Part shown: positions 23,687-35,266 of the stretch, one piece after another
How positions within the stretch are numbered: the first letter of the stretch is position 1
How the letters are laid out: each line of letters begins with the position of its first letter
Assembly: GCF_030246865.1 (NCBI RefSeq)
Contig: NZ_CP126738.1
Span: forward strand, 1,302,001 to 1,366,000
DNA: 64,000 nt
Source: Microbacterium sp. zg-B96
GTDB taxonomy: Bacteria > Actinomycetota > Actinomycetes > Actinomycetales > Microbacteriaceae
Direction: 5' to 3'
Position numbers and translations under genes: made by a program
Notes under the pieces: generated by a model
The model's input: only the letters and a program-made list of their open reading frames with translations
What the model was told of the DNA's origin: nothing
The model's database searches: none

Positions 23687-26587
23687 GTGCCCATCGTCTC
23701 TGTCCCCGCGCCCGGAAACTCCAGCGGAACGCTCAGCGTTCGCGGCGCCCGCGTCCACAATCTGAAGAACGTCGACCTGGACATCCCTCGCGATGCGCTC
23801 GTGGTGTTCACCGGGCTGTCGGGGTCGGGTAAGTCCAGCCTCGCATTCGACACGATCTTCGCCGAGGGTCAGCGTCGCTACGTCGAATCGCTGAGCTCCT
23901 ACGCGCGGCAGTTCCTGGGCCAGGTCGACCGCCCCGACGTCGACTTCATCGAGGGGCTGAGCCCGGCGGTGTCGATCGATCAGAAGTCGACCAACCGCAA
24001 CCCGCGGTCCACGGTCGGCACGATCACCGAGATCCACGACTACATGCGGCTCCTGTGGGCGCGCATCGGGGTGCCGCACTGCCCCGAGTGCGGCGAACGC
24101 ATCCAGCGACAGACGGTGCAGCAGATCGCCGACCAGCTGATGGAACTCGCCGACGGCACCCGCTACCAGATCGTCGCCCCCGTCGTGACGCAGAAGAAGG
24201 GCGAATTCGCCGACCTCTTCAAAGAGCTCAGCGCCAAGGGCTACGCCCGCGCCGTGGTCGACGGTGACCTGGTGCAGCTGGCCGAGCCGCCGAAGCTCAA
24301 GAAGAGCTACAAGCACGACATCGCCGTGGTCGTCGACCGCCTGGTCGCCAGCCCCGACATCCTCAGCCGCATCACCGACTCCGTCGAGACCGCGCTGCGC
24401 CTGGCCGGCGGCATCATGCAGGTCAACTTCGTCGACCACGAGGGCGACGACGCCTGGCAGTCCTTCTCCGAGAAGCTGTCGTGCCCCAACGGGCACGCCC
24501 TGCAGCTGACCGAGATCGAGCCGCGTACCTTCTCCTTCAACGCGCCGTTCGGTGCGTGCCCGGCCTGCTCCGGGCTCGGCACCAAGATGTCTGTCGACGT
24601 CGACCTGATGGTCGGCGACGAGGACCTGTCGATCAGTCAGGGCGTGCTGATCCCCTGGACGACGCAGGGCAAGGGGCTCTACCAGTACTACGAGCGCCTG
24701 CTGGAGGGTCTCGCCCGCGACCTGAAGTTCTCGCTCGACACGCCGTGGCGCAAGCTCCCGCAGGAGATCAAGGATGCCGTGCTGCGGGGGGAGAACTACA
24801 AGGTCACCGTCTCGTGGAAGAACCGCTACGGCCGCGAGATGCGCTACGCCTCCGGCTTCGAGGGTGTCGTCCCCTACATCGAGCGCCAGTACGCGCAGGC
24901 CGAGACCGACTCGCAGCGCCAGCGCTGGTCGGAGTACCTGCGCGAGGTGCCCTGCCAGGTCTGCAACGGCGACCGGCTCAAGCCCGAGGTGCTCGCGGTG
25001 CTGGTTCACGGCCACTCCATCGCCGACGCATCGCGGCTGAGCCTGGCCGAGGCGCAGGAGTACTTCGCCACGCTCGAGCTCACCGAACGCGAGGCGCAGA
25101 TCGCCGCGGCGGTGCTGCGCGAGATCCGTGCGCGGCTGGACTTCCTCATCCAGGTGGGACTGAACTACCTCACGCTCAGCCGTGCGGCGGGCTCGCTCTC
25201 CGGCGGTGAGGCGCAGCGCATCCGGCTCGCCACGCAGATCGGGTCGGGCCTGACCGGTGTGCTGTACGTGCTCGACGAGCCGTCGATCGGCCTGCACCAG
25301 CGGGACAACCGCCGACTGATCGAGACGCTGCTGAAGCTGAAGGGCCTGGGCAACACCCTCATCGTCGTTGAGCACGACGAAGAGACCATCCACGCCGCCG
25401 ACTGGGTGGTCGACATCGGCCCGCGCGCCGGCGTGGACGGCGGCTACGTCGTGCACTCCGGCCCGCTGGCATCCCTCCTGGAGGACCGCTCGTCGCTGAC
25501 GGCGGACTACCTGTCCGGACGCCGCTTCATCCCGACGCCCACCAAGCGGCGCCCGATCGACAAGAAGCGCATGATCTCGGTGGTCGGCGCGCGCGAGAAC
25601 AACCTCAAGAACGTCACGGCGGAGTTCCCGCTGGGTGTCATGACGGCCGTGACCGGCGTCAGCGGATCCGGCAAGTCCTCGCTGGTCAACGGCATCCTCT
25701 ACGAAGTGCTCGCGACCCGCCTCAACGGCGCGCGTCGCGTGGCAGGCAAGCACACCCGCGTCACCGGTCTGGACGACCTCGACAAGGTCGTGCACGTGGA
25801 CCAGGCGCCCATCGGTCGCACGCCGCGGTCGAACCCGGCGACCTACACCGGCGTGTTCGACCGCATCCGGACGCTCTTCAGCGAGACCCCGGAGGCGAAG
25901 GTGCGCGGGTACCTGCCCGGCCGGTTCAGCTTCAACGTCAAGGGCGGCCGCTGTGACGCGTGCTCCGGCGACGGCACCATCAAGATCGAGATGAACTTCC
26001 TCCCCGACGTGTACGTCGACTGCGAGGTGTGCCACGGCAAGCGGTACAACCGCGACACGCTCGCGGTGCACTACAAGGGCAAGAACATCGCCGAGGTGCT
26101 CGAGATGCCGATCTCCGAGGCCGCCGAGTTCTTCGAGCCGATCCAGTCGATCCACCGGTACCTGAAGACCCTGGTCGAGGTGGGGCTCGGCTACGTGCGG
26201 CTCGGTCAGTCGGCCACGACCCTCTCCGGCGGTGAGGCGCAGCGCGTGAAGCTGGCCACCGAGCTGCAGCGCCGCTCCAGCGGCCGCAGCATCTACGTGC
26301 TCGACGAGCCCACCACCGGGTTGCACTTCGAGGACGTGCGTCGCCTGCTCGAGGTGCTGAACGGTCTCGTGGACAAGGGCAACACGGTCATCGTCATCGA
26401 GCACAACCTCGACGTCATCAAGTCCGCCGACTGGGTCATCGACCTGGGACCCGAGGGTGGGTCCGGCGGTGGCCAGATCGTCGCCACCGGCACGCCCGAG
26501 AAGGTCGCTCGTGCCGCGGGCAGCCACACCGGCACGTTCCTGGCCGAAGTGCTCGGGGACGCGCAGGCGGTCCGCAAGGCGGGCTGA
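23687..26587 (+). CDS. uvrA: Excinuclease ABC subunit A
   Basis: 966 aa from the GTG at 23687 (an ATG one codon earlier is possible). Damage-sensing ATPase of nucleotide excision repair. Two ABC modules: Walker [10 protein letters not shown] early and GVSGSGKSS near residue 655; ABC signatures LSGGEAQRI and LSGGEAQRV; Walker B plus [13 protein letters not shown] and [13 protein letters not shown]. Zinc modules are visible as CPECGE and a later CDACSGDG...CEVCHGKRY. Length is typical. uvrC follows 4 bases later, so the two are probably one transcript. Confidence 0.97.
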   Translation: MPIVSVPAPGNSSGTLSVRGARVHNLKNVDLDIPRDALVVFTGLSGSGKSSLAFDTIFAEGQRRYVESLSSYARQFLGQVDRPDVDFIEGLSPAVSIDQKSTNRNPRSTVGTITEIHDYMRLLWARIGVPHCPECGERIQRQTVQQIADQLMELADGTRYQIVAPVVTQKKGEFADLFKELSAKGYARAVVDGDLVQLAEPPKLKKSYKHDIAVVVDRLVASPDILSRITDSVETALRLAGGIMQVNFVDHEGDDAWQSFSEKLSCPNGHALQLTEIEPRTFSFNAPFGACPACSGLGTKMSVDVDLMVGDEDLSISQGVLIPWTTQGKGLYQYYERLLEGLARDLKFSLDTPWRKLPQEIKDAVLRGENYKVTVSWKNRYGREMRYASGFEGVVPYIERQYAQAETDSQRQRWSEYLREVPCQVCNGDRLKPEVLAVLVHGHSIADASRLSLAEAQEYFATLELTEREAQIAAAVLREIRARLDFLIQVGLNYLTLSRAAGSLSGGEAQRIRLATQIGSGLTGVLYVLDEPSIGLHQRDNRRLIETLLKLKGLGNTLIVVEHDEETIHAADWVVDIGPRAGVDGGYVVHSGPLASLLEDRSSLTADYLSGRRFIPTPTKRRPIDKKRMISVVGARENNLKNVTAEFPLGVMTAVTGVSGSGKSSLVNGILYEVLATRLNGARRVAGKHTRVTGLDDLDKVVHVDQAPIGRTPRSNPATYTGVFDRIRTLFSETPEAKVRGYLPGRFSFNVKGGRCDACSGDGTIKIEMNFLPDVYVDCEVCHGKRYNRDTLAVHYKGKNIAEVLEMPISEAAEFFEPIQSIHRYLKTLVEVGLGYVRLGQSATTLSGGEAQRVKLATELQRRSSGRSIYVLDEPTTGLHFEDVRRLLEVLNGLVDKGNTVIVIEHNLDVIKSADWVIDLGPEGGSGGGQIVATGTPEKVARAAGSHTGTFLAEVLGDAQAVRKAG

Positions 26588-26591
26588 GCGC

Positions 26592-28502
26592 ATGGCGCGC
26601 TCTGCTCCGACCGTCGCGTACAAACCGAAACCGGGGGAGATCCCCACCAACCCCGGCGTCTACCGCTTCCGTGACGCCGCGGGCCGGGTGCTGTACGTCG
26701 GTAAGGCCAAGAACCTGCGCGCCCGGCTGTCGAACTACTTCGCCCCGCTGCACACCCTGCACGAGCGCACCCGACGCATGGTCACCACCGCGGCATCCGT
26801 CGAGTGGACGGTGGTGGCCAGTGACGTGGACTCGCTGCAGCTGGAGTACATGTGGATCAAGGAGTTCGATCCGCCGTTCAACGTGCGCTACCGGGACGAC
26901 AAGTCCTACCCGTTCCTGGCGGTCACCCTCGCCGACGAGGCCCCGCGGGTCATCGTCACGCGCAACCGTCGCATCCCAGGGGCGAAGTATTTCGGGCCCT
27001 ACCCCAAGGTGTGGGCGGTGCACGACACGATCGACCTGATGATCAAGGTCTTCCCGATCCGCACCTGCTCGGATTCGTCGTACAAGAAGGCGATGGCCAG
27101 CGGCCGGCCGTGTTTCCCCGGGCAGATCGGGCGGTGCGGCGGACCCTGCTCGATGAAGGTGACGATCGAAGAGCATCGGGCGATGGTCGACGACTTCGTC
27201 GCGTTCATGTCGGGCGGCGACCAGCGCTTCGCGCGGTCGCTGACGGCCCGCATGAAGGAAGCCGCCGCGGCGATGGACTACGAAGCGGCTGCCGTGTACC
27301 GCGACAAACTGCAGGCGATCGAGGCGGTGCTGGGCAAGAGCGCCCTGGTGCTGGCGGACGACACCGACGCCGACCTGTTCGGCATCGCCGAGGACGAACT
27401 GGCCGCCACCGTGCAGCACTTCGTGATCCGGGGCGGGCGCGTGCGCGGCGTGCGCGCCACGACGATCGAGAAGGAGATCGACATCTCCGGCGCCGACCTG
27501 GTCGATCAGGTGCTGCAGCGCAGTTACGGGGATGCCGCGCCCGCAGACATCCCGCGCCAGGTGCTGGTGCCGACCATGCCGGAAGACGCGGCAGACCTCG
27601 AGGAGTGGCTGCAGGACCGGCGGGGAAAGCGCGTGTCGATCCAGGTGGCCCAGCGCGGCCGCAAGGCCGACCTGATGAAGACCGCGACGCTCAACGCGCA
27701 GCAGGCGCTCATGCTGTACAAGACCCGGCGCACGAGCGACTACGTCGCCCGCTCGCAGGCGCTGACCGACCTGCAGGAGGCGTTGGAGCTGACCGAGGCG
27801 CCGCTGCGCATCGAGTGCTTCGACGTCTCGCACCTCGGCGGCACGAACGTCGTCGCCTCGATGGTCGTCTTCGAGGACGGCCTGCCCCGCAAGGACCAGT
27901 ACCGCACGTTCGGGGTGCCGGAGACGACCGACGACACCGACTCGATCTACCAGGTGCTCACCCGCCGCGTCGCCTACCTGGACCGGCCCGAGGAACAGGA
28001 CGAGCCCGAGCCGGAGCCGACGGCGGACGGCGAAGTGGTCGCGCCGGCGCGCAAGAAGCCGCGGTTCGCCTATCGCCCCCAGCTGCTCGTCGTCGACGGC
28101 GGCAAGCCGCAGGTGGAAGCCGCCGCGCGGGCGCTGGCCGATGCCGGGCACGAGGAGATCGCGCTGTGCGGCATCGCCAAGCGCCTCGAGGAGGTGTGGC
28201 TGCCGGGGGAGGAGTTCCCGGTGATCCTGCCCCGCACCTCCGAGGCGCTGTACCTGCTGCAGCGGCTGCGGGACGAAGCGCACCGGTTCGCCATCACGCA
28301 CCAGCGCAAACGCCGCCGACGCGACATCCAGAGCGTGCTCAGCGAGGTTCCAGGGCTGGGAGCGACGCGCATCAAGTCGCTGCTGCGTCACTTCGGCTCC
28401 GTCGCAGCCCTCACCAATGCCACCCCGGAGGAGATCGCCGAGCTGCCCGGCATCGGTCCCAAGCTCGCCGCGACGGTCCACGAGCACCTTGCCCGCCGGT
28501 AG
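26592..28502 (+). CDS. uvrC: Excinuclease ABC subunit C
   Basis: 636 aa. Makes both incisions around the lesion. Order of domains: GIY-YIG nuclease (about 15-95, with NPGVYRF and [13 protein letters not shown]), UVR domain binding UvrB (about 215-250), RNase H-like endonuclease ([26 protein letters not shown]), and C-terminal tandem helix-hairpin-helix ([27 protein letters not shown]). The frame is open upstream inside uvrA, and the ATG at 26592 fits the family N terminus. Its TAG stop is also the first half of the next -10 element. Confidence 0.97.
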   Translation: MARSAPTVAYKPKPGEIPTNPGVYRFRDAAGRVLYVGKAKNLRARLSNYFAPLHTLHERTRRMVTTAASVEWTVVASDVDSLQLEYMWIKEFDPPFNVRYRDDKSYPFLAVTLADEAPRVIVTRNRRIPGAKYFGPYPKVWAVHDTIDLMIKVFPIRTCSDSSYKKAMASGRPCFPGQIGRCGGPCSMKVTIEEHRAMVDDFVAFMSGGDQRFARSLTARMKEAAAAMDYEAAAVYRDKLQAIEAVLGKSALVLADDTDADLFGIAEDELAATVQHFVIRGGRVRGVRATTIEKEIDISGADLVDQVLQRSYGDAAPADIPRQVLVPTMPEDAADLEEWLQDRRGKRVSIQVAQRGRKADLMKTATLNAQQALMLYKTRRTSDYVARSQALTDLQEALELTEAPLRIECFDVSHLGGTNVVASMVVFEDGLPRKDQYRTFGVPETTDDTDSIYQVLTRRVAYLDRPEEQDEPEPEPTADGEVVAPARKKPRFAYRPQLLVVDGGKPQVEAAARALADAGHEEIALCGIAKRLEEVWLPGEEFPVILPRTSEALYLLQRLRDEAHRFAITHQRKRRRRDIQSVLSEVPGLGATRIKSLLRHFGSVAALTNATPEEIAELPGIGPKLAATVHEHLARR

Positions 28503-28505
28503 GCT
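28500..28505 (+). promoter_or_regulatory. -10 element for rapZ, embedded in the uvrC stop
   Basis: TAGGCT, whose first three bases are the uvrC stop codon. Start of transcription would be about 28512, leaving a short leader with GGGGG before the rapZ ATG. Confidence 0.45.
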
Positions 28506-28529
28506 GGTACCGACGACGGGGGTCGGTTG

Positions 28530-29405
28530 ATGGCGGGCACGCAGGACGCGGGTGAGGTCCTTATCGTCACGGGCATGTCCGGGGCGGGTCGCACGACCGC
28601 CGCGAACGCGCTCGAGGACCTCGGCTGGTACGTCGTGGACAACCTGCCGCCGCAGATGCTGCGGCCGCTGCTGGAGCTCAGCGAGCTGGCCGGCAGTTCG
28701 CTGCCGAAGGTCGCCGCCGTCGTCGATGTGCGCGGCCGGGACCTGTTCACGGAGCTGCCTCGCATCACCCAGGCGCTGCGCGACGGCCGTCACCTGCGCG
28801 TGCTGTTCCTCGACGCCTCCGACGACGTGCTGGTGCGACGCTTCGAATCGGTTCGCCGCCCCCACCCGCTACAGGGCGAGGGCACGCTGCTGGACGGCAT
28901 CCATCGCGAGCGGGTGCGTCTGGCGCGCGTGCGGGAGAGTGCCGATCTCATCGTCGACACCTCGCAGAACAACATCCACCAGCTCGCGACGCGCATCGTG
29001 GATCTCTTCTCCGCGGAGGGCGCCGCGCGGCACACCCTCACCGTCATGAGCTTCGGCTTCAAGTACGGGCTACCGGCGGATGCCGATCTGGTTGCGGACA
29101 TGCGGTTCCTCCCGAACCCGTTCTGGGTGGAAGATCTCAAGGCGCTCACCGGCAAGGACGAGCAGGTGCGCGACTACGTCTTCTCGCAGGACGGCGCCAA
29201 GGAGTTCCTCGATGCGTACACCACCGCGCTGAAGCCTGTCCTCGCCGGTTTTCAGCGCGAGAACAAGCCGCATTCCACGATCGCGGTGGGGTGCACCGGC
29301 GGCAAGCACCGGTCGGTCGCGACCGCCGAAGAACTCGCGCGCCGGCTCGCTTCGTTGCCCGGTGTCGCGGTACGTGTGAAGCATCGGGACCTCGGCCGGG
29401 AGTAG
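28530..29405 (+). CDS. rapZ: RNase adapter protein RapZ (nucleotide-binding)
   Basis: 291 aa from the ATG at 28530 (a TTG lies directly before it). The N-terminal domain has a P-loop variant GMSGAGRTT in which Arg replaces the usual Lys, common in actinobacterial members, then [10 protein letters not shown]; the C-terminal domain carries [25 protein letters not shown] and [10 protein letters not shown]. In E. coli it directs RNase E to GlmZ; in actinobacteria the role is not settled. It sits between uvrC and whiA. A yvcK gene, usual between rapZ and whiA, is missing. Confidence 0.94.
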   Translation: MAGTQDAGEVLIVTGMSGAGRTTAANALEDLGWYVVDNLPPQMLRPLLELSELAGSSLPKVAAVVDVRGRDLFTELPRITQALRDGRHLRVLFLDASDDVLVRRFESVRRPHPLQGEGTLLDGIHRERVRLARVRESADLIVDTSQNNIHQLATRIVDLFSAEGAARHTLTVMSFGFKYGLPADADLVADMRFLPNPFWVEDLKALTGKDEQVRDYVFSQDGAKEFLDAYTTALKPVLAGFQRENKPHSTIAVGCTGGKHRSVATAEELARRLASLPGVAVRVKHRDLGRE

Positions 29406-29408
29406 GCT
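29403..29408 (+). promoter_or_regulatory. -10 element for whiA, embedded in the rapZ stop
   Basis: TAGGCT beginning at the rapZ TAG stop. Leader of roughly 30 bases with GGAAGGA before the whiA GTG. Confidence 0.45.
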
Positions 29409-29445
29409 GGACGATCGTCCCCTGCGCCCTCTTGGAAGGAATCCC

Positions 29446-30423
29446 GTGCCTTTGACCGCTGACGTGAAGGCCGAGCTGGCCGCCATCCGCGATCCGCGCC
29501 CCACGGCGCGCGTTGCCGAACTGACGGCGCTGCTCCGCTTCTCCGGCGGCTTGCACTCCATCGCCGGCCGTGTCGCGGTCGAGGCGGAACTGGAGTCCGA
29601 CGGCCTGGCCCGTCGGGTGGCTCGTGACCTCATGGAGATCTACGGCGTGCGCCCCGAGCTCGCCCACGTGCAGGCCTCCGGTGGTCGCGCCGGTGGGCAC
29701 TTCGCCGTGCGCGTCATCGAGGGTGGCGAGACACTGGCACGCCAGACGGGTCTGCTCGATCAGCGCCGCCGTCCGGTGCGCGGTCTTCCCAACAAGCTCA
29801 CCACCGGTGCCCGTCCGGACCTCGCCGCCATCTGGCGCGGTGCGTTCCTCGCTGCAGGCACCCTGAGCGACCCGGGTCGCTCCGCGGCGCTGGAGATCAC
29901 CTGCCCGTCCGGCGAAGCTGCCATGGCGCTCGTGGGCGCCGCACACCGGCTCGGCATCGCGGCGAAGGCGCGCGAAGTGCGCGGCGTGCCGCGTGTGGTG
30001 GTGCGTGACGGCGAAGCGATCCGTGCCGCCCTGGCCGAGATGGGTGCCGTGCGCACCGCCGGCGAGTGGGAGCAGCTGCGTCAGCGCCGCGAAGTGCGCG
30101 CCGGGGTCAATCGGCTCGTCAACTTCGACGACGCCAACCTGCGCCGTTCCGCGCAGGCCGCAGTCGCTGCGTGCGCACGTGTCGAGCGCGCGCTGGAGAT
30201 CCTCGGAGACGAGGTCCCGCCGCACCTGAAGCAGGCCGGCGAGCTGCGCCTGGCCCACCGGGACGCGAGCCTGGACGAACTGGGTCACCACGCCGACCCG
30301 CCGCTGACCAAGGATGCCGTCGCCGGCCGCATCCGGCGCCTGCTGGCCATGGCGGACAAGAAGGCCGAAGTGGACGGCATCCCCGACACCGAATCGGCTG
30401 TGCCGGCCGGCGACGAAGACTGA
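29446..30423 (+). CDS. whiA: DNA-binding protein WhiA
   Basis: 325 aa from a GTG with GGAAGGA about 7 bases upstream. The N-terminal two thirds has a LAGLIDADG homing-endonuclease fold without catalysis ([29 protein letters not shown]) and the C-terminal part a helix-turn-helix ([29 protein letters not shown], in pieces). In Streptomyces WhiA works with WhiB to start sporulation septation and activates ftsZ; in non-sporulating actinobacteria it is linked to division. Position after rapZ is conserved. Confidence 0.95.
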   Translation: MPLTADVKAELAAIRDPRPTARVAELTALLRFSGGLHSIAGRVAVEAELESDGLARRVARDLMEIYGVRPELAHVQASGGRAGGHFAVRVIEGGETLARQTGLLDQRRRPVRGLPNKLTTGARPDLAAIWRGAFLAAGTLSDPGRSAALEITCPSGEAAMALVGAAHRLGIAAKAREVRGVPRVVVRDGEAIRAALAEMGAVRTAGEWEQLRQRREVRAGVNRLVNFDDANLRRSAQAAVAACARVERALEILGDEVPPHLKQAGELRLAHRDASLDELGHHADPPLTKDAVAGRIRRLLAMADKKAEVDGIPDTESAVPAGDED

Positions 30424-30483
30424 CCTTTCGATACCGCCTGTCGCACCGGGAAGCAACCCCGTGCCCACGGTGTTGCCGCTCAC

Positions 30484-30489
30484 TAGGAT
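30484..30489 (+). promoter_or_regulatory. -10 element for sodA
   Basis: TAGGAT, about 60 bases before the sodA ATG; the leader includes AGGAAG as ribosome site. Confidence 0.45.
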
Positions 30490-30549
30490 GATCCACGTCC
30501 CCACTCCGCGCTGAGGACTTCGGCGCGGCGCCGACAGGAAGAAGCGAAC

Positions 30550-31167
30550 ATGGCGAAATACACCCTGCCCGAGCTGCCCTACGACTATGCCGCGCTCGAG
30601 CCGAGCATCAGCGGCAAGATCATGCAGCTGCACCACGACAAGCACCACCAGGCCTATGTGACGGGGGCCAACACGGCGCTCGAGCAGCTCGCGGAGGCCC
30701 GCGAGACCGGCAACTTCGCGAACGTGAACAAGCTGGAGAAGGACCTCGCGTTCAATCTCGGCGGACACGTCAACCACTCGATCTTCTGGACGAACCTCTC
30801 GCCGGACGGTGGCGACAAGCCCGTCGGCGATCTGGCCTCCGCGATCGACGACCACTTCGGCTCGTTCGACAAGTTCCAGGCCCACTTCTCCGCTGCCGCG
30901 CTCGGCGTGCAGGGATCGGGCTGGGCGGGGCTGTTCTGGGACTCGCTGGGTGAGAACCTGATCATCCAGCAGTTCTTCGACCAGCAGAACCAGCTGGCCG
31001 CGGGAACTGTGCCGCTGCTGCTGCTGGACGTCTGGGAGCACGCGTACTACCTCGACTACAGCAACGTGCGCGCCGACTACGTCAAGGCGTTCTGGAACAT
31101 CGCGAACTGGGCCAACGTGGCCGAGCGGTTCACGACTGCTCGTGAGAAGACCGCCGGTCTGCTGTAG
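30550..31167 (+). CDS. sodA: Superoxide dismutase, Mn/Fe family (probably Mn)
   Basis: 205 aa. Metal ligands are in place: His28 in LHHDKHH, the His of [10 protein letters not shown], and Asp and His of [11 protein letters not shown]. The NLGGH context (Gly-Gly before His) and a late DQQNQ segment favour manganese over iron, but this cannot be settled by eye. It converts superoxide to hydrogen peroxide in the cytosol. A GAAG-type ribosome site precedes the ATG. It has its own promoter and a hairpin terminator, and is followed by the glycolytic operon. Confidence 0.95.
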   Translation: MAKYTLPELPYDYAALEPSISGKIMQLHHDKHHQAYVTGANTALEQLAEARETGNFANVNKLEKDLAFNLGGHVNHSIFWTNLSPDGGDKPVGDLASAIDDHFGSFDKFQAHFSAAALGVQGSGWAGLFWDSLGENLIIQQFFDQQNQLAAGTVPLLLLDVWEHAYYLDYSNVRADYVKAFWNIANWANVAERFTTAREKTAGLL

Positions 31168-31181
31168 TGTCGAAGACAGGT

Positions 31182-31229
31182 GAGGATGCCTGAATCCTCC
31201 TGGGAACGGGGCGGGATTCCGGCATCCTC
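31182..31229 (+). terminator. Hairpin after sodA
   Basis: Arms 31182-31197 and 31214-31229 (GGATTCCGGCATCCTC) pair over 16 positions with one mismatch. It is followed by a pyrimidine-rich TCTGTC rather than a pure T-run. Its right arm is also the start of the first 22-bp direct repeat. Confidence 0.6.
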
Positions 31230-31263
31230 TCTGTCTGGAGAGGGCATCCTTTCTGTCTAGAGA
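31221..31263 (+). repeat. Imperfect 22-bp direct repeat upstream of gap
   Basis: GGCATCCTCTCTGTCTGGAGA (split at 31221-31230 and 31231-31241) recurs one base later at 31243-31263 with two changes (C to T, G to A). It lies 59-101 bases before the gap GTG, where promoter elements would be expected; no good TANNNT was identified here. Confidence 0.7.
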
Positions 31264-31273
31264 GATCGCGTGA

Positions 31274-32326
<1,053 letters not shown>

Positions 32327-32328
32327 TC

Positions 32329-33533
<1,205 letters not shown>

Positions 33534-33543
<10 letters not shown>

Positions 33544-34322
33544 ACCGTACGCCCCTCATCGCAGGCAACTGGAAGATGAACCTCGATCACCTGCAGGCGA
33601 TCGCGTTCGTGCAGAAGCTTGCGTGGACGTTGAAGGACGCCAAGCACGAGGACGGCAGCGTCGAGGTGGCGGTCTTCCCGCCGTACACCGACCTGCGCGC
33701 GGTTCAGACGCTGCTGGATGCCGACAAGATCGCTTTCCAGCTGGGTGCACAGGACCTGTCCGCGCACGACTCCGGGGCATACACCGGGGAGATCTCGGGC
33801 GCATTCCTGGCCAAGTTGGACTGCAGGTACGTCATCATCGGCCACTCGGAGCGCCGGCAATACCACGCCGAGACCGATGAGGTCGTGGCGGCGAAGGTCA
33901 AGGCGGCGCTGCGGCACGGGCTGGTCCCGGTCATCTGCGTCGGCGAGACGGCCGAGGACCTCGAGACACATGGTGCCAGTGCGGTGCCGGTCGGTCAGCT
34001 CGAGGTCGCGCTCGAGTCGCTCCCGGCGGATGCCGACATCGTCGTGGCCTACGAGCCGGTCTGGGCCATCGGCTCCGGCCAGGCGGCCACCCCCGAGCAG
34101 GCGCAGGAGGTCTGCGCGAAGCTTCGTGCTGTCATCGCTGCCAAGCTCGGGGCCGACGCGGCACAGCGCACGCGTGTGCTCTACGGCGGCTCGGTGAAAT
34201 CAGGCAACATCGCGAGCTTCATGCGCGAGCCCGACGTCGACGGTGCACTCGTCGGCGGCGCCAGTCTGCTGGTGGATGAGTTCTCGGCGATCATCCGCTT
34301 CCAGAAGCACGTCGGGGTCTGA
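33534..34322 (+). CDS. tpiA: Triosephosphate isomerase
   Basis: 262 aa. GNWKMN near the N terminus with catalytic Lys14, electrophile His in IIGHSERRQ, catalytic Glu in AYEPVWAIGSG, and phosphate loop VLYGGSVKSGN and VGGASL. It interconverts dihydroxyacetone phosphate and glyceraldehyde 3-phosphate. Overlaps pgk by 10 bases. A large hairpin follows the stop and separates the operon from secG. Confidence 0.97.
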
Positions 34323-34331
34323 CCCCCCGCA

Positions 34332-34407
34332 CGTTTCGTCACGCTTCCTCGCTCAGCGGCCGCGATTTTCGCGGTCGTTGAGCGAGGGGTGCGACTAAGG
34401 CGAAACG
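34332..34407. terminator. Long hairpin between tpiA and secG
   Basis: The inner stem 34347-34365 with 34369-34387 is 19 bp with two G-U pairs and a TTT loop; outer arms CGTTTCG (34332-34338) and CGAAACG (34401-34407) extend it. It probably terminates tpiA and also resembles a dispersed GTTGAGCGAG palindrome familiar from Microbacteriaceae (from memory, unchecked). Confidence 0.75.
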
Positions 34408-34414
34408 GCACCGG

Positions 34415-34420
34415 TATACT
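34415..34420 (+). promoter_or_regulatory. -10 element for secG-rbpA
   Basis: TATACT, about 50 bases before the secG GTG. Confidence 0.5.
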
Positions 34421-34468
34421 CGATCCCTGTGCGGCCCGCAGGGATCGCAGCGAAAGGCTTCTAAGACT

Positions 34469-34717
34469 GTGCCAATCCTCGAGTTCACCCTTCAGGTGCT
34501 GCTGGGTATCACCAGCCTCCTGCTGACCCTCCTCATCCTCCTTCACAAGGGGCGTGGTGGCGGGCTGTCCGACATGTTCGGCGGCGGCATGACGTCGGCC
34601 ATGGGCTCCTCCGGGCTGGCTGAGCGCAACCTCAACCGGTTCACCGTCATCCTCGCGCTCGCGTGGTTCGTCTCGATCGTGGCCCTCGGCCTGATCACCA
34701 AGTTCCAGGGAATCTGA
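34469..34717 (+). CDS. secG: Preprotein translocase subunit SecG
   Basis: 82 aa from a GTG preceded by GAAAGG. Two helices (about 3-24 and 56-76) flank the conserved Gly-rich loop HKGRGGGLSDMFGGG, the SecG pattern. It helps SecYE-SecA move proteins through the membrane. Synteny after tpiA is widespread. rbpA starts 1 base after its stop. Confidence 0.95.
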   Translation: MPILEFTLQVLLGITSLLLTLLILLHKGRGGGLSDMFGGGMTSAMGSSGLAERNLNRFTVILALAWFVSIVALGLITKFQGI

Positions 34718-34718
34718 C

Positions 34719-35072
34719 ATGGCTACAGGTGGTAACGCGATCCGTGGTACGCGCGTGGGTGCGGGCCCGATGGGCGAGCAGGATCACGGCTTCCACGCCG
34801 ACCGCGTCTCGGTCTCGTACTGGGACGCTCTCGGCAACGAGACGGTGCGCTACTTCGCGGCCGGCATCACCGAGGAGGAGATCCCCGAGACGATCGACTC
34901 CCCGCACTCGGGTCTTCCCGCGGGGCGCGACAAGGAGAACCCGCCGGCTCTGGCCAAGGCCGAGCCGTACAAGACTCACCTCGCTTACGTCAAAGAGCGT
35001 CGCACCGACGAAGAGGCAGTGACGCTTCTCGACGACGCACTCACTCAGCTTCGCGAACGCCGGGGTCTGTGA
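34719..35072 (+). CDS. rbpA: RNA polymerase-binding protein RbpA
   Basis: 117 aa. N-terminal tail and basic linker NAIRGTRVGAGPMGE, a core domain (about 28-80), and the C-terminal sigma-interacting helices YKTHLAYVKERRTDEEAVTLL read in parts. RbpA binds RNA polymerase and the housekeeping sigma factor and helps open promoters. The zinc Cys residues present in Streptomyces RbpA are replaced (SYWDALGNET, DSPHSGLPAG), so no metal site is expected; mycobacterial RbpA likewise lacks zinc. A terminator follows 16 bases later. Confidence 0.92.
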   Translation: MATGGNAIRGTRVGAGPMGEQDHGFHADRVSVSYWDALGNETVRYFAAGITEEEIPETIDSPHSGLPAGRDKENPPALAKAEPYKTHLAYVKERRTDEEAVTLLDDALTQLRERRGL

Positions 35073-35088
35073 CCTGACGGTCGTACCA

Positions 35089-35118
35089 AGAAGGGGATGC
35101 CTTGCGGCATCCCCTTCT
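35089..35118. terminator. Terminator 1 after rbpA
   Basis: Perfect 13-bp stem AGAAGGGGATGCC (35089-35101) with TTGC loop and GGCATCCCCTTCT (35106-35118). An identical hairpin lies at 35237-35266. Confidence 0.85.
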
Positions 35119-35137
35119 CTCGTTCCCGCGCTCATCC

Positions 35138-35225
35138 CGCGCCGCAACTTCGGAGAACGCCACGAATTCGGAGCGGTTCCGGGGTTCGGGTCCGAAGTAC
35201 TGCCGAACTCCGAAATTGTGGCGCG
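35138..35225. repeat. 88-bp palindromic element, copy A
   Basis: Imperfect palindrome with arms of about 39 bases; TTCGGA at 35149 and 35167, TCCGAA at 35191 and 35209. It lies between two identical terminators in the convergent gap between rbpA and pgl. See copies B, C and D. Confidence 0.9.
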
Positions 35226-35236
35226 CGGTCATACGA

Positions 35237-35266
35237 AGAAGGGGATGCCTTGCGGCATCCCCTTCT
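35237..35266. terminator. Terminator 2, end of pgl
   Basis: Same hairpin as at 35089 (stem AGAAGGGGATGCC, loop TTGC), extended by two pairs; it abuts the pgl stop codon (35267-35269), so it serves the minus-strand operon and possibly both directions. Confidence 0.85.

Noticed and set aside
23582..26650. Long minus-strand open frame opposite uvrA (about 1000 codons), and similar long antisense frames opposite zwf, uvrC, sodA-whiA and rpsA
   Set aside because: They mirror the codon phase of real high-GC genes, are His/Arg/Val-rich without any domain, and the opposite strand encodes well-known proteins.
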